Below, piece after piece: positions 49,501-63,541 of a stretch of DNA of 64,000 nt. The stretch's first letter is position 1. Each line of letters opens with the position of its first letter. This DNA is from Promerops cafer (taxonomy: Eukaryota; Chordata; Aves; Passeriformes; Nectariniidae). A model generated the notes under the pieces. That model was not told the DNA's origin. It saw only the letters and a list, made by a program, of their open reading frames with translations, and did not search any database. The translations under genes were made by a program, and so were the position numbers. Location: positions 124,001 through 188,000 of the forward strand of contig VZSE01012466.1 in the NCBI GenBank assembly GCA_013398275.1, written 5' to 3'.

Positions 49501-52500
49501 TAAGTATCTGCAGTGGTCTTGCACACTTCGACAGAGAAAAGTGTTGTACAAATTAATGGGGATGTTCTCTAAAATATATTAATTTCTGCAAGAATATCAG
49601 GTAGCCTTCTGTTTGCACCTATCCATTTCAGGATTGCATCAGGAATAACTGGATCTTCAGTTCAAACTTCTAATTTGGAGAAAGTTTTTATAAGCCTTGA
49701 GCCATAGGCTTTGTCTTTTTCTGCAAAATGTTATGAAAATATTGTAAGCAAAACTGAAGCTCTTCATGGCCCCAGCTTGATTTTCATACATTGGTTTACT
49801 TACTTCTTGTATTCCTCTTGATGAGGACAGGAGAAAGAGCTTCAAAGATATTTTCCTTTGTATGAAACTATACCTCTGCTGTGGCTAAGACTGTAAGGAC
49901 TTCTCACTTTCAACTGGTTTCCATGGCCTTTAATCTCTCACAGCTCCACGTCTTTTTGCATCATCTCAAACTGATTAGATAAAAAATGAAAAGTTTAGTT
50001 GGAAATTACAAGAAATACTGAAAAGTGTCATACTCTTTGACTGCCTTACTTGCAGGAGGCAGTGGGTGGGAAGGAATAAAAGCGTACCTTAATTATACAG
50101 TCTCTCTGTTTATTTTCACAGCTGTAGCTTTGCTGAAATGTGCAGCAGACATCCTAAATCCACCAAGCAGGGTCCCTGTGTGTTGCACCTGCCAGCCCTA
50201 CAGTCTTGGTACCAGTTGGGGATGCGTGTGTGGCTGAACAATGCAGGAAGACTACAAGAGGTTTATCCCATTAGAAATAAATTACAGTGTAGTGTAGCAT
50301 GAAAATGATGTGTCAGTGAATACAGAACACAGGATTACCTTCTGTCTCTTCCCTTTATCATAGATAACAGCAGCAGTATGGGAAGGAGATTTATACTGCG
50401 CTTATTTGAAGCTGACCAAGCAATTTAGATGAGATGAAAAAGGGATTTTATTTCTGGAGAGAAGAATGTGTGCTTGCTAAAATGCCATTAATTGCTTTAT
50501 TATTTAAAGCACAATTTTTATCCAGCAATTTGTTGGTCTCCTCTTTTTTTCCACTGAAAATAATTCACTGTGGAAAGATTATTCTGTCAAAAAATGATGA
50601 TGAACCTCCTAACAAATTAAGTTGAAAGAAGCTGAACTTTCAATTCAGCTTCTGTTTTCACCCCCCTTCTCTCTCTTAAGTACTGTGTGCATGTGTGAAT
50701 TTCAATAAAAACAATAGTGGCTTGACTAACTATGAAAACAACAAAAATAGCAGCAAATACCACTGCAGCACTGGAGTCATGGGCATCCCCTCACATGTTG
50801 GGAAGCTGCTGTCACACTGTCCTAGCAGTGGCATGGCACACCCATGCCACACCAAGCAGAGAGACCTGTTGTGCTGGTCACACATAGAGCCAAGATACTT
50901 AGGAGAGCTCCCAGCCTCTCCTGGAGGCAGAGGCAGTCACCGGGGTGGACCAGTCCCTTCCAAGTCCACTGCTGAACTCTGCTCCTACTCCCCTGCCCTT
51001 GTTATAAAAATGCCATGTCAGCTTCTTCCACAAGCACTGTCCCTGTTTGTCAAACTTCCCTTAGCTCTTTCTTGGTTTTTTAATTCAGTCTCTTTGCAAT
51101 CTCTTTTTGCTCCTGTCAGTGCAATTTTGTGTTTCTTTATTTGACTCCTCCATTACCCTACCAGAAGCAGGCTGGTGGCCAATCTTCATCACACAAAGCT
51201 GTGCTTTTTCTTCTAGGGCTTCATGCCTGGAATTTGCCCTGCTAGTGTTAACCCAATGCTTGCCCATGGCTGATTCATTTGCTTTAAAGGCAAATTGAAC
51301 CCAAAGCAGATGTGCCTCCATGCGAATGGGTTTTCTTGTACAAGCACTGCTTGCAGGAATGGTCACTTCTGTATCATGCCCGAAGCACAAGCTTTGGGGT
51401 TTCTGCTTTGCCACAGGCTGAAGATTAAAAAAGATTTGGAACTTATGAGTTGGGCTGAGTCTTTTGTACCATTGGCTCGCTTGAGTCACTTTAGAGACCT
51501 TGAAAGCATTGCTTGCTTCAGTTGTGTCCCCAAGGATTTCCTTACATCCAAGAGGACAAACAAGAAGGCATGTGTTTTCTGGAACAAGGTGATAATTACA
51601 TTTACTTAAAAAATAATAGCTTTTCCATGGAAAAAGAGCTTTGAGGCCATTTCTTGTATCTTTCAGTTCTTCACAAATAGAAATAATTTTTATATATATA
51701 TATATAAAGTTTCTTTATTACTGTTTTCCTTGTGAGACAGTATTGCTCTCTGTCTTGATCAGTGATTAAAGCTGCAGTGAGACCCCTGAATTGCCAGGGG
51801 TTCTGTATCATTTGTGTCACCATCGATAGGGAAGAAGAATAGCTTTTACAAAAACTATTTTTATTACAGATGTGTAGATGTGAATTTATAGCTTCAATCA
51901 TGCTTCCAAGAGAGCAGCTGTGAAAGTGAGATAGTTAGAAAGCTGGATGAAAGAGCTGGCCGGAGGAGTAAAACATAGCAGGGGGACGGCAGGAGGGGAT
52001 AACACCTGGAAACATCTGTTGGGAGAAGTAAAGCTGGAGAAGGCATGGAGCCACAATACCTCACCAATCCCTGACCAGCTACTGGCTTCTTGCCTGCTTT
52101 TTGTTTTTATTTTGTTTCAGCATTGCCTGGTGTATTATCCCCACCCTTATTTGCAACAGACGATTTTTATAAGGTTCGGAAGTGAGCGAGTGCTTTTTCC
52201 AGCTCTCTGGTCTCCGTGCCTGCTGGAACATCTGTACACACACACACTTTCCCTGTCTAAAGATAGTTTGAGCTAGTGTGTCCAAAATACAGCTTCAGGC
52301 TTGGGTTTGTTGTTGTCTTAGTAAGCATAAAAATATGTTCTAATATTATGTCACTCCAGTTATGTGTTTCAGCAGCTGCAGTCTGTCTGTGTCCAGTTTG
52401 TTGGGAATGGCCTTGCTTCCTGAGATTTGTTTTTCCATAGCTGGAGCCCTGGGTTACTTAGTTTGACCAAGACTGCGCGTTGCAGTCTTTCTGTGAGTAC

Positions 52501-54550
52501 GATCATTCTTGCCCAGTAGGATAATTCCAATAGGGTTTTCTGCTGGAATAACATGACCTCCTTTGACTGACCTCATGCTCTGCCAGCACTGCTGTTTGAA
52601 CATCATCCCTTCCCACCCCCTCCACTTCCCCCTGTCCCTGCAGGCCTTGCTGCAGTTGAGCAAAACAAATTCCTTCTTTCTGCAGTGCCGTCACTATGTT
52701 GAATAATTCTGCTTTTACTTCTCAGGTTTTCTGGCTTGACCTCTCCTCCTCCAACAAGGACATAGTACCTAATCCCTTTTGTGGATATGTGTGTTCCTGT
52801 GGTGTGCATTGAAAAAGTGGGATTTACTTATTGTAGACCTTTCCTTATTTTTACTTATATTTGTTGTATTTAGTTTAATGCACTGTAACTTGTGCTGTGG
52901 GGTCACAAAGCATAATCTTAACCTCCCATCATGAAGTTCCAGATAGGAGTCTGGCATGGGAGCTTTGTGTAGCCTGGAGATACAGGGAAAGGAAACTGCT
53001 GAAGGGCAAGTTGTGTACCAGCCACACTTCTGGGTTGGCTGGCGCTCAGAAAGCTGGTGAACACTGAGAGATTTCAGAGGAGGCTGCTGGGGAGGATAAA
53101 GAGAAGCAGGGAAGTGACCAGGATCAGCAAGTGTTTGATGTTCAGGTATCTGTAAATTGATATCACAGTCCACGTATTTGTGTGGGGATGTTAATTTTTG
53201 CTGATAAATGACAAACTATGCCAGGCACTTTTATACATAAAGCAAAAATGTGATGTGATATGATTGAGCATGATTGTAAAAGCTTTTATACTCCTTATTG
53301 CTATAACTTAGGAAATGTAAAGTGGTCAAGTGAATTAATTACATGGGTCATCTCAAATGAGTGCCTGTAAAAAACGTTGTGCGGCTCATTGTCTGTTCTC
53401 TTTTTAAGGCTTGTTTTATGGAAAGGGAACTTTTGAAACTTGGAAGATTCTGATTTTTAATGGTGATATTCCTCTATCCTTGGAGCAGCAAAGGCAAGCT
53501 CTCCTTGCTGCAGGAACCCAGCACGCTTGGGCTGAAAGGAAGGTGAAGGTGTCAGAGCTTCCTTAGCAGAGCAGGAGGGTGTCCCGTCACCGCTGCTGGC
53601 TGGATGGATCCAGGAGAAGGACACAAGGAACCATACAGCTGGCATCCTGCTTACGACTCTTAGTGTCTGCCAAAATTGGTTTAAAATAGCTGTTACTCAG
53701 AGAGCAATATTACAGATTTGTATTTGAGCTATTTGGACTTCTCACAAGGGTTGGAATATAAGATGCCAAACAGTGCAACTTGCTGGTTTTTTAATACAGA
53801 TTTTCACATTGTGAAGTTTTTGTCACATAAATTTCTATTTAAAGCTCTGGGATACAAAGTGTTTGCTGTAAGGCATGCTGTTGCTGCAGGGCTGAGTATC
53901 TGCCCTTCGTTGGCATTTAGGTTATCCTCATTTATGCTGCAGTGATGCCCAGAGGCCGAGTGAGTCAGGGCCCACTGTGCTGTGTGCTGGGTGACAGCAG
54001 GGTGACAGTCCCTGCCTCAGGAGCCAGTAGCCTGGGTCACTGGCTTCAGATGGCCACTGCCACAAGCTGCTTGGGAGCATCAGCTGCCAGGCCAAAGCAT
54101 ACTAGGGACAGAAAGCAGGGATAGTTCAGGTGAGGCAGCCAAATGTGCATTTTAAATGCAGTTTACAGTCAGGACATCAGTAGTGCCTTCTTTGCCTGAG
54201 TCAGCAGATACAATTGCACAGCTCGTTGTCAGTAACTATCCTTATCTATTTCAAAGCCTTATAAGCCCTGACCTACAATTTGATCTCTGCCTACACCAGT
54301 TCCCACAGGAACACAGGACCACTGTGAAAACAAACTGTTAGAAACAGAGAAATGTATATTCTCCTTCACAACAGAGAATCTCTCTACCATGTTCTTCCTT
54401 GTGCTCTGTGTGCAGCATCACTGGGTGAAGTGCATGGGATGATGTCCAGGGATTGAAGTGAGAGATTGAGCTGTAATAGTGAAATGCTGGGAAATTTTTT
54501 CATGTTCATAGTATGCCTCAGTCCAAGGCATGTGCAGGTTGGAAAAGAGT
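46511..54550. other. non-coding stretch, no gene recognised
   Basis: About 8 kb with no recognised gene. The GC-richer part at 48330-49235 has several open frames on both strands but no motif I can assign. A TA run lies at 51691-51706 and a short AC run at 52235-52247. Other frames (for example minus 51085-51489 and minus 52769-53173) have no family resemblance. Confidence 0.65.
51691..51706. repeat. (TA)n microsatellite
   Basis: Alternating T and A, about eight units, in an otherwise AT-rich block. Confidence 0.9.
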
Positions 54551-54632
54551 AATGGAATTGTTTAGGTTGGAAAAGACCTTTAAGGTCATCGAGTCCAACT
54601 TTTAACCCAACACTGCCAAGTCCACCACTAAG
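54551..54632 (-). mobile_element. CR1 LINE 3'-end fragment
   Basis: On the plus strand this reads GGTTGGAAAAGACCTTTAAG, GTCATCGAGTCCAACT and then CACTGCCAAGTCCACCACTA. These are the reverse complement of the CR1 3' UTR, so the element is on the minus strand with its 3' end at about 54551. Only the non-coding terminal 80 bases are present; similarity stops near 54632. The terminal octamer repeat is degraded. Confidence 0.92.
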
Positions 54633-57600
54633 TTGGAAAAAAATGCACCACTGGGTGCTATTTATGTATTGTATAGGAGGGTGTGTGGTGGTGTCTATAG
54701 CACATAGTCTCAACCATTAATGTGATTCAGTTGTGCCAGTGCCACCTAGGACATTGCCACCAGTTCCTAGTTCTTGGAACTAGGGCAGATTAAGCCTTAC
54801 CCCCAGCTCCCCTCGCCAGGCAGCATGTGTTGTACTCAGCACCAGTGTGGGAACAAGCTGAAGGGAAACTTCATTATGTTTGACAGTGCCTTTTTAGCTG
54901 AAGTACTGCCACGATTGGCATGACAGCAGAGAATCCCAAAATTGGTTGATTGCCGAGAGAGCCTGTGAAGATAGACATGAGGGATAAAAGGAATTAAATG
55001 CTAATTAATAGGTTTATACTTCCTATTTCTTGAAGCATGACTGTTTTTCCCTCTCCTGTTTTGTTTACTTTAAGGTGCCATATGTTCCACTTGAAGCTGT
55101 ATAGAAATTTGCTAAAGAAACCTGCTCATCAGGGTTAAGAGAGTTCTTAACTAGGTGGTCTGCTGCTTGAATATCGGACTTTTGAAATAATAAAATGTTT
55201 TGAGCTACCAACATAAAGAGATTATTTGGCCAATATTTTGTACACTAATGATAGCACCTTTACAACTGTGTAGTTATTCTTGATCCTAAGGGACTAAAGC
55301 TTCAGCTTCTCATGGCAGAAGTTCTGTCCTGTTTTCATGTATTCCTGATAACATTTTTCATTAGAATTCTAGTTGCGAATATCAACATTTCTTTGGTGTC
55401 TCCTTCTGTTAGTTCCTTGCTTCCCACATGCTGTTCTATGTGAAAGTCTTTGTGAATTGCTTAAAGGAGTAAAATCCTTCATGGTAATGGAGATGCTAAC
55501 ATGCATGACAGTTCTTATCCATCCAAAAATGGCAGCAGTTGACTTGTAGATTTTCATATAAGCTGATTTTTCACTCAGAAAAGTTTTCACTTAGAGAAGG
55601 TAGCTATTAATTACTTATCTATCCATGTTTCAATATGCCACCATCTCGTTAAATAGCTCCCTTGTCTATTTCTTTCTGAAACTATAAAGCACTCGTTTCT
55701 GCAGAACAAGCTCAATGACATCTTGACACTTCCCTAATGTTTTCAAATCCTGGTGGGTTTGAGTGAATTGCTGGATTTATTTGAACTTCAGATTCAGGGC
55801 TTGTAAATATGCACAGATGAAAGCTAAAAAGGTTGACAAGAATGCATTTGCAGTTGCAAGTGCTAGGTTTGGCATAGTTATCCTTGGCAATATGAACCTA
55901 ATCAAGTGCAGGAACTCAAGTGATCATAAATCTGTTGTGATACTGATAGTTGTCTTGTATTACAGTAGTCAGTACTACCTGCTCTATTATTAGATTGGAC
56001 CCTGGGGAAATGCAAAGGAAAGTGTGAGTCTCACCCACGATGTTTTGGTACTAAGCAAGGCAAGCATTTGGAAAAGATTTTTATCTTTGCTTAGCAGATG
56101 GAGGGTGAGGTGAGCATATGAGACCAAGTTGATGAAGAGGTCTTGTCTTCCAAATGTTAGTCCAGGGCCGAAATGGCCCTGCTTTCACGGATTGGTACAC
56201 GGCTGTCCTGTTTCCAAACAGCAGTGCTGCTACCCACAAGAGACCTGGGAAGAGGAGTCCACCCAAGCAATGAAGCTTTCAATGAATTGTTAAGGCTGAT
56301 TTCAAGAGCTGACTTCTAGTATTTCAGTGGTCCAGGTATTTGAAAGATATGTGAAACCCTTCACCTTGGATTTATTTTAATGAAAGAGTTTGGGTAGTGA
56401 CATTATGTACATGTAGGTAGCCATTAAGCCAAGAGAGGAAGTAGGTGTCATGTGGTACTACTTTGGTACTACTTCTGCCCCTACGCTTTGTGAGGAGGAT
56501 GCTTTTCAGTTTAAGGGCTCCTAGCATACTAGCATCTCCTGGTGAGCACTGGTTAGCTGGCTGTGTGCAGGGAATGATTGGATTGGTAGGTGTTTAGTTC
56601 ATAAGTTTCACCTACTCATCTTGTTTTCTATTAATAACTTTATGTTTTAATCCTGTAAGTGTATTGTGCCATGCATCTGTCTATTTGGGGAGCTAATCCT
56701 GTAGTGGTAGGCATCTATTTCAGGAGCAGCCTAGACAAAGCACAGCCTATTTGAGTGCTGGCCTCCCTTATTGTGTGTAGTGGGTTAAATCACTGGTATT
56801 AGTGTAGTGTAGGAGTTCAAAAAGGAAAGACATTATTTGCAGCGTCAACTCATTAAAAATACTCTGTACAGATTTTTCCAAAAGAATAAGCAGCCCAAGC
56901 ACACTGGGCCCCATGCCAGGGTATGTAATAGCCTTGCACAGCACCAGTTGAAGCTCCAAGTTGGATAAAAGGCAGCTTTTTCTGGGTTTGTTAAGTATTC
57001 CTTTTAAAAAAATAAAAAAGGTTTGTGTACAGAAGTAGCAAATTAATTCAGTCCTATCAGAAAGTAGGTCAGTGACTGACCTCCCGATAGCATGAGCCAG
57101 CAGTTTCAAGCAGAAGTGACAGCTCAGCAGCATGGACCCTCCATGTCTCCAGGAAACTTGTTTTGACAAATGTAAACACATTATATCCTGTATTCCTCTT
57201 GCTTTTTTTTTCTTCCTGCTGCATTAGAAACCACAAGCTGTCACTCTCCATCCCCTTTCTTCACCCTTTCTGGTCCCCAAAGGGAAATGCCTTGTATCAT
57301 AGCTAATAATTTTTGCAGGGCTGTGTAATGAGTAAGGCGTTCCAGCAGGGTTGGTGTTTTTTTATGACACACAAAGTTGAGCACTGTAAACCAGACTTGA
57401 CTAAAATCCAAACCAAAGTCTTTCCAATGGTGAGGGAAGTCAGTGGCAATACAGGAACTGGATTAATTTGGGATCCTTCTGTTCTAGTTTTGCTTTTCTT
57501 TGTGCTGAATGAAATTTTTGCATATACCCACGTGCCTCTTCAATGTTTACATTGCCAATGTTGGTGTCCACATTGCTGAACAGACAGAACTTTGAACACA

Positions 57601-58840
57601 CCTTCGCTGCAGCCCAGCAAATCCTGAAACTGGGAGGCTTTGGTAATTTTGGGTGAAGTAGTGAATTGTATATAAATGGGGTTGTGGCTCTTTGAATACC
57701 CTGTAAAGAATAATTGCCTCAGAAGACATGGGAATATGTTCATCTTTTCATTGAGTTGTCACTATCAGCAGGAATTAAAGGTGAGTGTACGCTACTAGTT
57801 AACTTCTTTGACTTGTACCTTTCCTGCATGATTTCTCCTGAGGAAATCATTGTGGATCAAAAGGTCACGCAAAGCTTTCAGCTGTCTCCATCTCCTAACT
57901 TGTAACCAGGTTGCACAGACAAGATACTGCTGTGTGGAATACACATAGGAGGATTTCAGACTATATTAGCCAACATGGCTCAATTTAAACCATTTTGCTA
58001 AAGGTCTTACAAAATTTGACATGGTTTTCTTCATTACGTAGTTACCTTTCTGGCCTGAGGTGGCTCAAAAATATCCAGAGAATCCTATGGATATTTTTAC
58101 AGATGCTGTACAAAGAATGATTTTTGTCACGTGATATATAAACCTTCAGAGCCCTTTAGCTGTAAGGGCTGTAATTGCCATTTAACTGAATTTTTAAGTT
58201 CATTTGCTTAGTAGTAGTATAGTACAGTGAAACTTGGATGGCATTGTCTCACCTAGAACTAGGGATTTTATTTGGGAGGATGGGAATATGTTTGTTAAAA
58301 ACAAAATGCTTTTGGCTTTAGTAAAGGTTTGATCTGAGTAGATCCAAATCAAACAAGAAGTCAGATGAATTTATATAACAAAACTGGCTATGAGAAGCTG
58401 AGGAAGAAGGAAGTCCTGTTTCAGTGAATTACATGTTTCTGTGCTGTAGATAATGTTGGCATTGATTGTTACATACTATGCAATGGATGTCATGCTAAGA
58501 AAGTAGTGAAAAATATACTAGTGTATACAGTTAAAAAGGCAAAGGAGAGGAGTGCCCATGTACATGTGTGTGAGTACACTTGGCAAGGGGGGGAGGGCAG
58601 GCAGTTCCCAGTCTGCCTCCTGAGGGATCTTTGCACGACACAGTTTCAAGTCATTACACTCTCCACAGGGCCACCTGTGCTTTGACTTGAAAGGGCTGGA
58701 AGCACAAGGCGTGCTCCAGGTGAAGACAAAGATCTAATGCTTTTTCCCACTGTTTCATGCTTGAAGAGATACTACTTCCCTTTTCTCCCTCCTGCACTGG
58801 GGATGGAGAATCAGGAAGGAAACAGCATCTTTAGACTTCT
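54633..58840. other. non-coding stretch, no gene recognised
   Basis: No recognised gene. An 8-bp-arm inverted repeat (CCTAGTTC at 54766-54773 and GAACTAGG at 54777-54784) and a 10-bp-arm inverted repeat (58067-58098) are present. The minus-strand frame at 56768-57181 (137 codons) has no recognisable domain. Confidence 0.65.
58067..58098. repeat. inverted repeat, 10-bp arms, 12-base loop
   Basis: AAAAATATCC at 58067-58076 and GGATATTTTT at 58089-58098 are perfect reverse complements around a 12-base loop. About one such AT-rich hairpin is expected by chance in a window of this size, so no function is inferred. Confidence 0.85.
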
Positions 58841-58942
58841 AAGATCATTGAGAACAGCCTTTAACGCAGGACTGCCAAGTCCACTACAAAACCATGTTCC
58901 TAAGCAACTCATCTACACATCTTTGAAAGACCTCTAGTATTC
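58841..58942 (-). mobile_element. CR1 LINE 3'-end fragment
   Basis: The plus strand reads AAGATCATTGAGAACAGCC, then ACTGCCAAGTCCACTAC, then ACCATGTTCCTAAGCAACTC and ACATCTTTGAAAGACCTC. These blocks are the reverse complement of the CR1 3' region around the ORF2 end. The element is on the minus strand, about 100 bases, with its terminal tail lost. It is more diverged than the fragment at 54.55 kb, which suggests an older insertion. Confidence 0.85.
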
Positions 58943-61900
58943 CAGTACTGATGTCCTTTTAGTTCAAGGCAATTTGAGCATCTCTTACAGTTTAAGAACT
59001 GGAAACACTTTTGAAGTGCCCACACACACAGGGGGAGAGCTGGGTGGGTTCCTCCCACCCCCAATGCTCATAGGAGGTCCTGTCAGGTTGGCCAGTTAAG
59101 CTGCTTCCCCGTTGCTCGTGGGTGGCAGAGCTCTGTGTAACAGAGGTGACGTGGTTACCTTTGCAGCAAAGTGAAGACAGGCGTAGAACAGAGATTCTGG
59201 AAGATTGCCAGTCACTGGTGTCACTTGCCTTTGGACTAGTGTCCTGTCTCACTTGTTGGAAAAGCAGTTCCCATGGAATAAGAAAGCTGAAATCCTCCTT
59301 TTCTTTTTAATTTCTAGCCAAGGGAGTTTGTTTCACAGTCTGCATCCCATACAAGCAGTGACTACCAGTGCATATTTAGTATATATATTCAATGCGTGAA
59401 TTTACTCCTTCAGCTGTGTGCATGCATCTTCAAGGAGCAAGGACACCTTCATATGTTCCCTTTTGCTTTTGAAACCTTGGTGATGGCTTGCTGGGATGAA
59501 TGTCATCTTTATGACTTTCTTCTGATGCCCTGCACATAGCAGTTTTGAGGGAGTGTGGCTGCAGGATCAGCCTAGTCTGCCATCTTCCCTGTGATGAAAC
59601 TGGAGGGCAGAGCAGCAAGGTGTGATGCAGAGAGGCCACGGGAGATCCTGGGGTTGCTTTTCCCCAATGCTGAACCTTCCTGTGCCGGCCCTGTGTTGGG
59701 TAGAGCAAGCTCAAACTCACAGAAGGGACTTGGCAAGAATGGCTCTTCTCCTTGGGTGTGGTTTCTTCACACTCCCAAGTTGCATCCCTGAAACAAACAA
59801 ACAAAACCAAACAAAAAGTGCTTCAGAAAAACCCAGGTCTCACCTTTTCCCTCACAGTATTCTTAATTAGCTCAGTGGCTTGGATGTCTTGGGCTTTTTC
59901 CATCCCAAAGTAAGAACTCAGGGAATTTAAGTTGTTTGTTCCCTTCTATACAGCAAAGTAAAAAGGTACAGGAGAAATCATATTTTGGCAGTTGAGATGA
60001 CTTAGAGTAAAACTTAAGATTTTATTAGTTTTCTTCCAAGGTGGAGGAGAATTGTTTTTACCTTCCAGGTAACTTGTCAGCTGAAGTTTTTGACTTAATA
60101 CTTGAATAGTCTTTATTTCAACCCTGTTGACTCTTGGACTGAATCCAGTGAAATAATGCATTTAATGTGATGCACTGAAAATATTTATAAATTTTTGTTA
60201 CTTGGAGGAGGACGGTAGGAGTTGCCACTTCAGTGTTTTTCTGAATGTACAGCGATCTACGCTGTTTAAGCGTGGATAATTTCATTCAGTCAACAGCACA
60301 AGGCAACGTCCATCCTGGTTGTAGCAATGTATATGTCCTTTGCTTTCCTTAGATGTGTCTGGGAGTGTCATCTATCAGAGTAACATCTCAGATGGTGAAG
60401 AAATTCTGTACAGGGTGTGTGAAGTGGGAGCAAGTGAAGAGTCTGTATGAAATTTCATCCCTCCTTAATGTTTTGTAGGAGCTCTTTTTGGTTAAGTGAT
60501 CTGTTGTGAATTTTGTAGAGAAATTAGGTGGATCATTCTTGGCACTGATGCAGGCATAGGGCAGGTTCTACAGAGGTAAAGCATTGCCTCTCCGCAGGAC
60601 TTTGGAACCACTCAAAGCATCTCTACTTTGTACAAGTGTTAAGCGGGGGAAAAAAGAGAAAATTAATTCCTTTTATTGCCAAGCTAATTTCCTGAATGAA
60701 TTCACTCTGCATTCTTGTGTGGTCTTTACTCCGAGATTTAGTGATCTTGGCGAGAGCTACTGGAGCACTGGATGTCCAGGTCACTGGTGCACAACGTGAA
60801 GCAGTGGCTTTTAAGGGCTCCTCATGAAGCCCATTTGGCAGGTGCTGTGAGTGCTCATTTTGCTTGGCTTTGTTTCTGTCCCTGGATTTAGGCTAGTTTT
60901 GGGTTAATGTTTCAAGTTTGCATCACCACTGAAACCTCAGCTGACAACAGCTTCATGTCCATTACTGATTCCAGAGTGTAAACTAGATAGATTATTTGTC
61001 CTGCCCTGAGGAAGGAGTTAAAATTTAAGAGCTGCCACTGGTGGGCATGAGTGCTGACTAACACCTATCTTGAGTACACGGAAATCAATTTGGACCTTGT
61101 CTGATGAATGCCACTGCTGGAGTTCTTTCTTTTCCATATAGAGCTACATACGAGAATCGAGAAATAAATGCGTTCGCTTAAGATAACATCGTGTGACAGC
61201 TGAGAACAATTAAAACTCTTACTTGTAGCTGTATTTTTTTCCTTCCTTTCTACAGCAGGAGAGTGGTGTCTGCAGCTCTAAGGAGTTGGTACAGGCTATT
61301 TGTCACTGCTGTGATCTTATCTAGAACAAGTATCCTGCAAGGTTATTTATTTTACAGCCTTTTCTTCTAGTTTTGCACAACACACAGCTCTTGGGAGATT
61401 GGAAAGGATTTTTTTTCTTACTAGAGTCTTTTTGGCAATAAACACATGCCTAACTGTAAGAGAAAAAACTTTCACAACCAAGCTTGTTTTGTGAAGCCCA
61501 AACATTTGTGAAGCTTACAAACCCTCAAACTTTGCATAATGTGCCCATCCCTGGTCTCAAACATGAAGTGGCAGAAGAGGGAAGTGTTACTTTTTTTAAC
61601 CAACAACTTATGACTGTGTCAACACATGACAATTTGTCAAAGCTTGCTGTAGCGGTACTGTAAATTAATTTTTAGCATCACTTGTGAGTGGTAAACACTT
61701 TGTGCAGTGTGAACAGCTCCTAGTACAGTGTGAGTTGTCAGCAGCTTGTGAGCTACCCTAAAAAAAAAAAAAAAGGCACAGAGGGAAGGATACAAGCTCA
61801 TTTACTAGTACAAAATGGATCTGAGTTTGCAAAAATTCAACATGTGGTGGTATGTCAACTCAACCTTGAAAACTTGTTTTTTCCATTAATAATAATCACC

Positions 61901-62856
61901 TGCAAGGCTGGGAAATCACAACTTTCCATTCTGTGCCCCAAGCAGTGCCTGATAGCAAGCAGCTTTCTCAGGCTCATGACTTAGTGAAGTAGAGCCCTCT
62001 CTTTGCTATTGGGTTTTGCCTTTGCTTGCTTGCTTTAAAAGCAGAGAAATACTCCTGCAAATGCGAGTATACTCTTTTGCTGAGAAGTCTCAAATCAACC
62101 ATGTAAAATTAAAATAAAAAATTAATATGGCAGCCCAAAGAGAAGTGGTGGGGGCTGAGTGCTCTCTCCTCCTCACCTGTCCCCTTGCTGTTTCTCCTTG
62201 CCTGTCCCAGCTGCTGTGGTAGAGCTGGCAGTGATGGTTCATACAATAGGAGTTGACATGATGAAAGAAAATTATTTGGTGCAAAAAGACAGGGAATATG
62301 TATTGTAGAAAACAACTTTTCAGATACAAACGTATTTTAACCTGTCACTTTAGCAGAACAAGCAGTAATAACCTCCCAACCTAACAATGACTGTTACGTT
62401 GAATGTTAATTCGCTCAGTCGTTGAATTGCTAACATGTCTACAATTTACAAGTGAACACCCACTCAAGAGAGAGAAAATAGAAGTTGGTGCCTGGAATTC
62501 CTGGCCTTACTGAAATCACCTACATTTTTTTGGCACTAATTCATCTTGCATTTCCTGTGAATGTTTTAAGTAGAACTAGATGAGAAGAACAGCTGGGCGC
62601 GTTTGTTTGCCACTTTGATGTGCTCAGTGTGGGTTTTTTTCCTCAGGCATAGTCACTCTTGGCTTATTCACCTTAGGGTGGCTTTGGCTGCACCTTGGGG
62701 CTTGTTCCTGTGAGCAGGCAGCACATGTGAAGCTTGGCATGAGAACTATGGAGACCTGCTAAATCTAGTTTTCACCTGGTCATGGTTTCAAAGAGAAAGA
62801 TGACTTTATTTGTGTATTTGCTCATAAAGAATTTCGGTTATATTTTCCTTTTCTAG
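58943..62856. other. non-coding stretch, no gene recognised
   Basis: No recognised gene. There is a pure A run near 61760-61774 and an AAAC-type simple run at about 59791-59815. Open frames at 59430-59810 (minus) and 59591-59870 (plus) overlap each other and have no family resemblance. Confidence 0.65.
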
Positions 62857-62961
62857 ATACAACTGTAAGTGCTGCCTGTATGAAAGAGCTGAACCACACC
62901 ATCCAGTAAACTGTCTAGAGCAGCAGTTGGCTTGCTTGGAAATCACTTCCAGGACTGCGTT
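62857..62961 (+). other. candidate exon, 105 nt, strong donor
   Basis: The left edge is a good acceptor: TATTTTCCTTTTCTAG ending at 62856. The right edge is GCGTT|GTAAGTAAG, a near-ideal donor (GTAAGT at 62962-62967). One frame is open across the whole 105 bases in phase +1, beginning YNCKCCLYERAEPHH and containing NCLEQQLACLEITSR. The other two frames contain stops. I do not recognise the peptide. Both splice edges are better than for most chance segments here, so a non-coding or UTR exon is also possible. Confidence 0.3.
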
Positions 62962-63541
62962 GTAAGTAAGTGTTTTTACAAAAGCATCATCAAATGGTTT
63001 CTTCCATTTTGGGGTGGTTTTGAGATGTTTTGGTTGTTTCTTTTAATTTCACAGTTTTATTCTAGCATCTAGTAAGACACTAGCAATGCATGTGGGAACC
63101 TGAGCACCCCCATGTCTGTGCATAGGATAAAGCTGAAGCCCTTTCAAGGCTTTTGCTGTCTTGCTCGAGAACTCCCCAGCATAGTACCTAAACACTTCGG
63201 AGATCAGGCAGCTACATAAAGCGTAAAAAGAAATTTGACCAAGTACATAGTGATCTATTTTGTCATTAACTCTATGACATACATGTTTTTTGAGTGTTCA
63301 TTCCAGCCTGCACATCAGCATTGTAGCTATGCTGGTGTAGCCCTGCTAGAGAAAATGCTTTGTGGAGGTTTTCATAAACTGTGATCTGCCTAACTCAGTT
63401 TGAAATGATCCATGAATAGTTACCCTGTCTGGTCCAAAAAGAGCAATACTTTGTCCCTTTGGCCTTGCATGGGGTATAGCTAGGGAACCTCAGTAGGCTG
63501 TGAATGGAGGTGAATTTGGTCCACTGCATCTTCTTTCTGTG
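62962..63541. other. non-coding stretch, nothing seen
   Basis: AT-rich sequence between the candidate exon and a CR1 fragment. I see no gene, repeat or distinctive signal. Confidence 0.7.
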
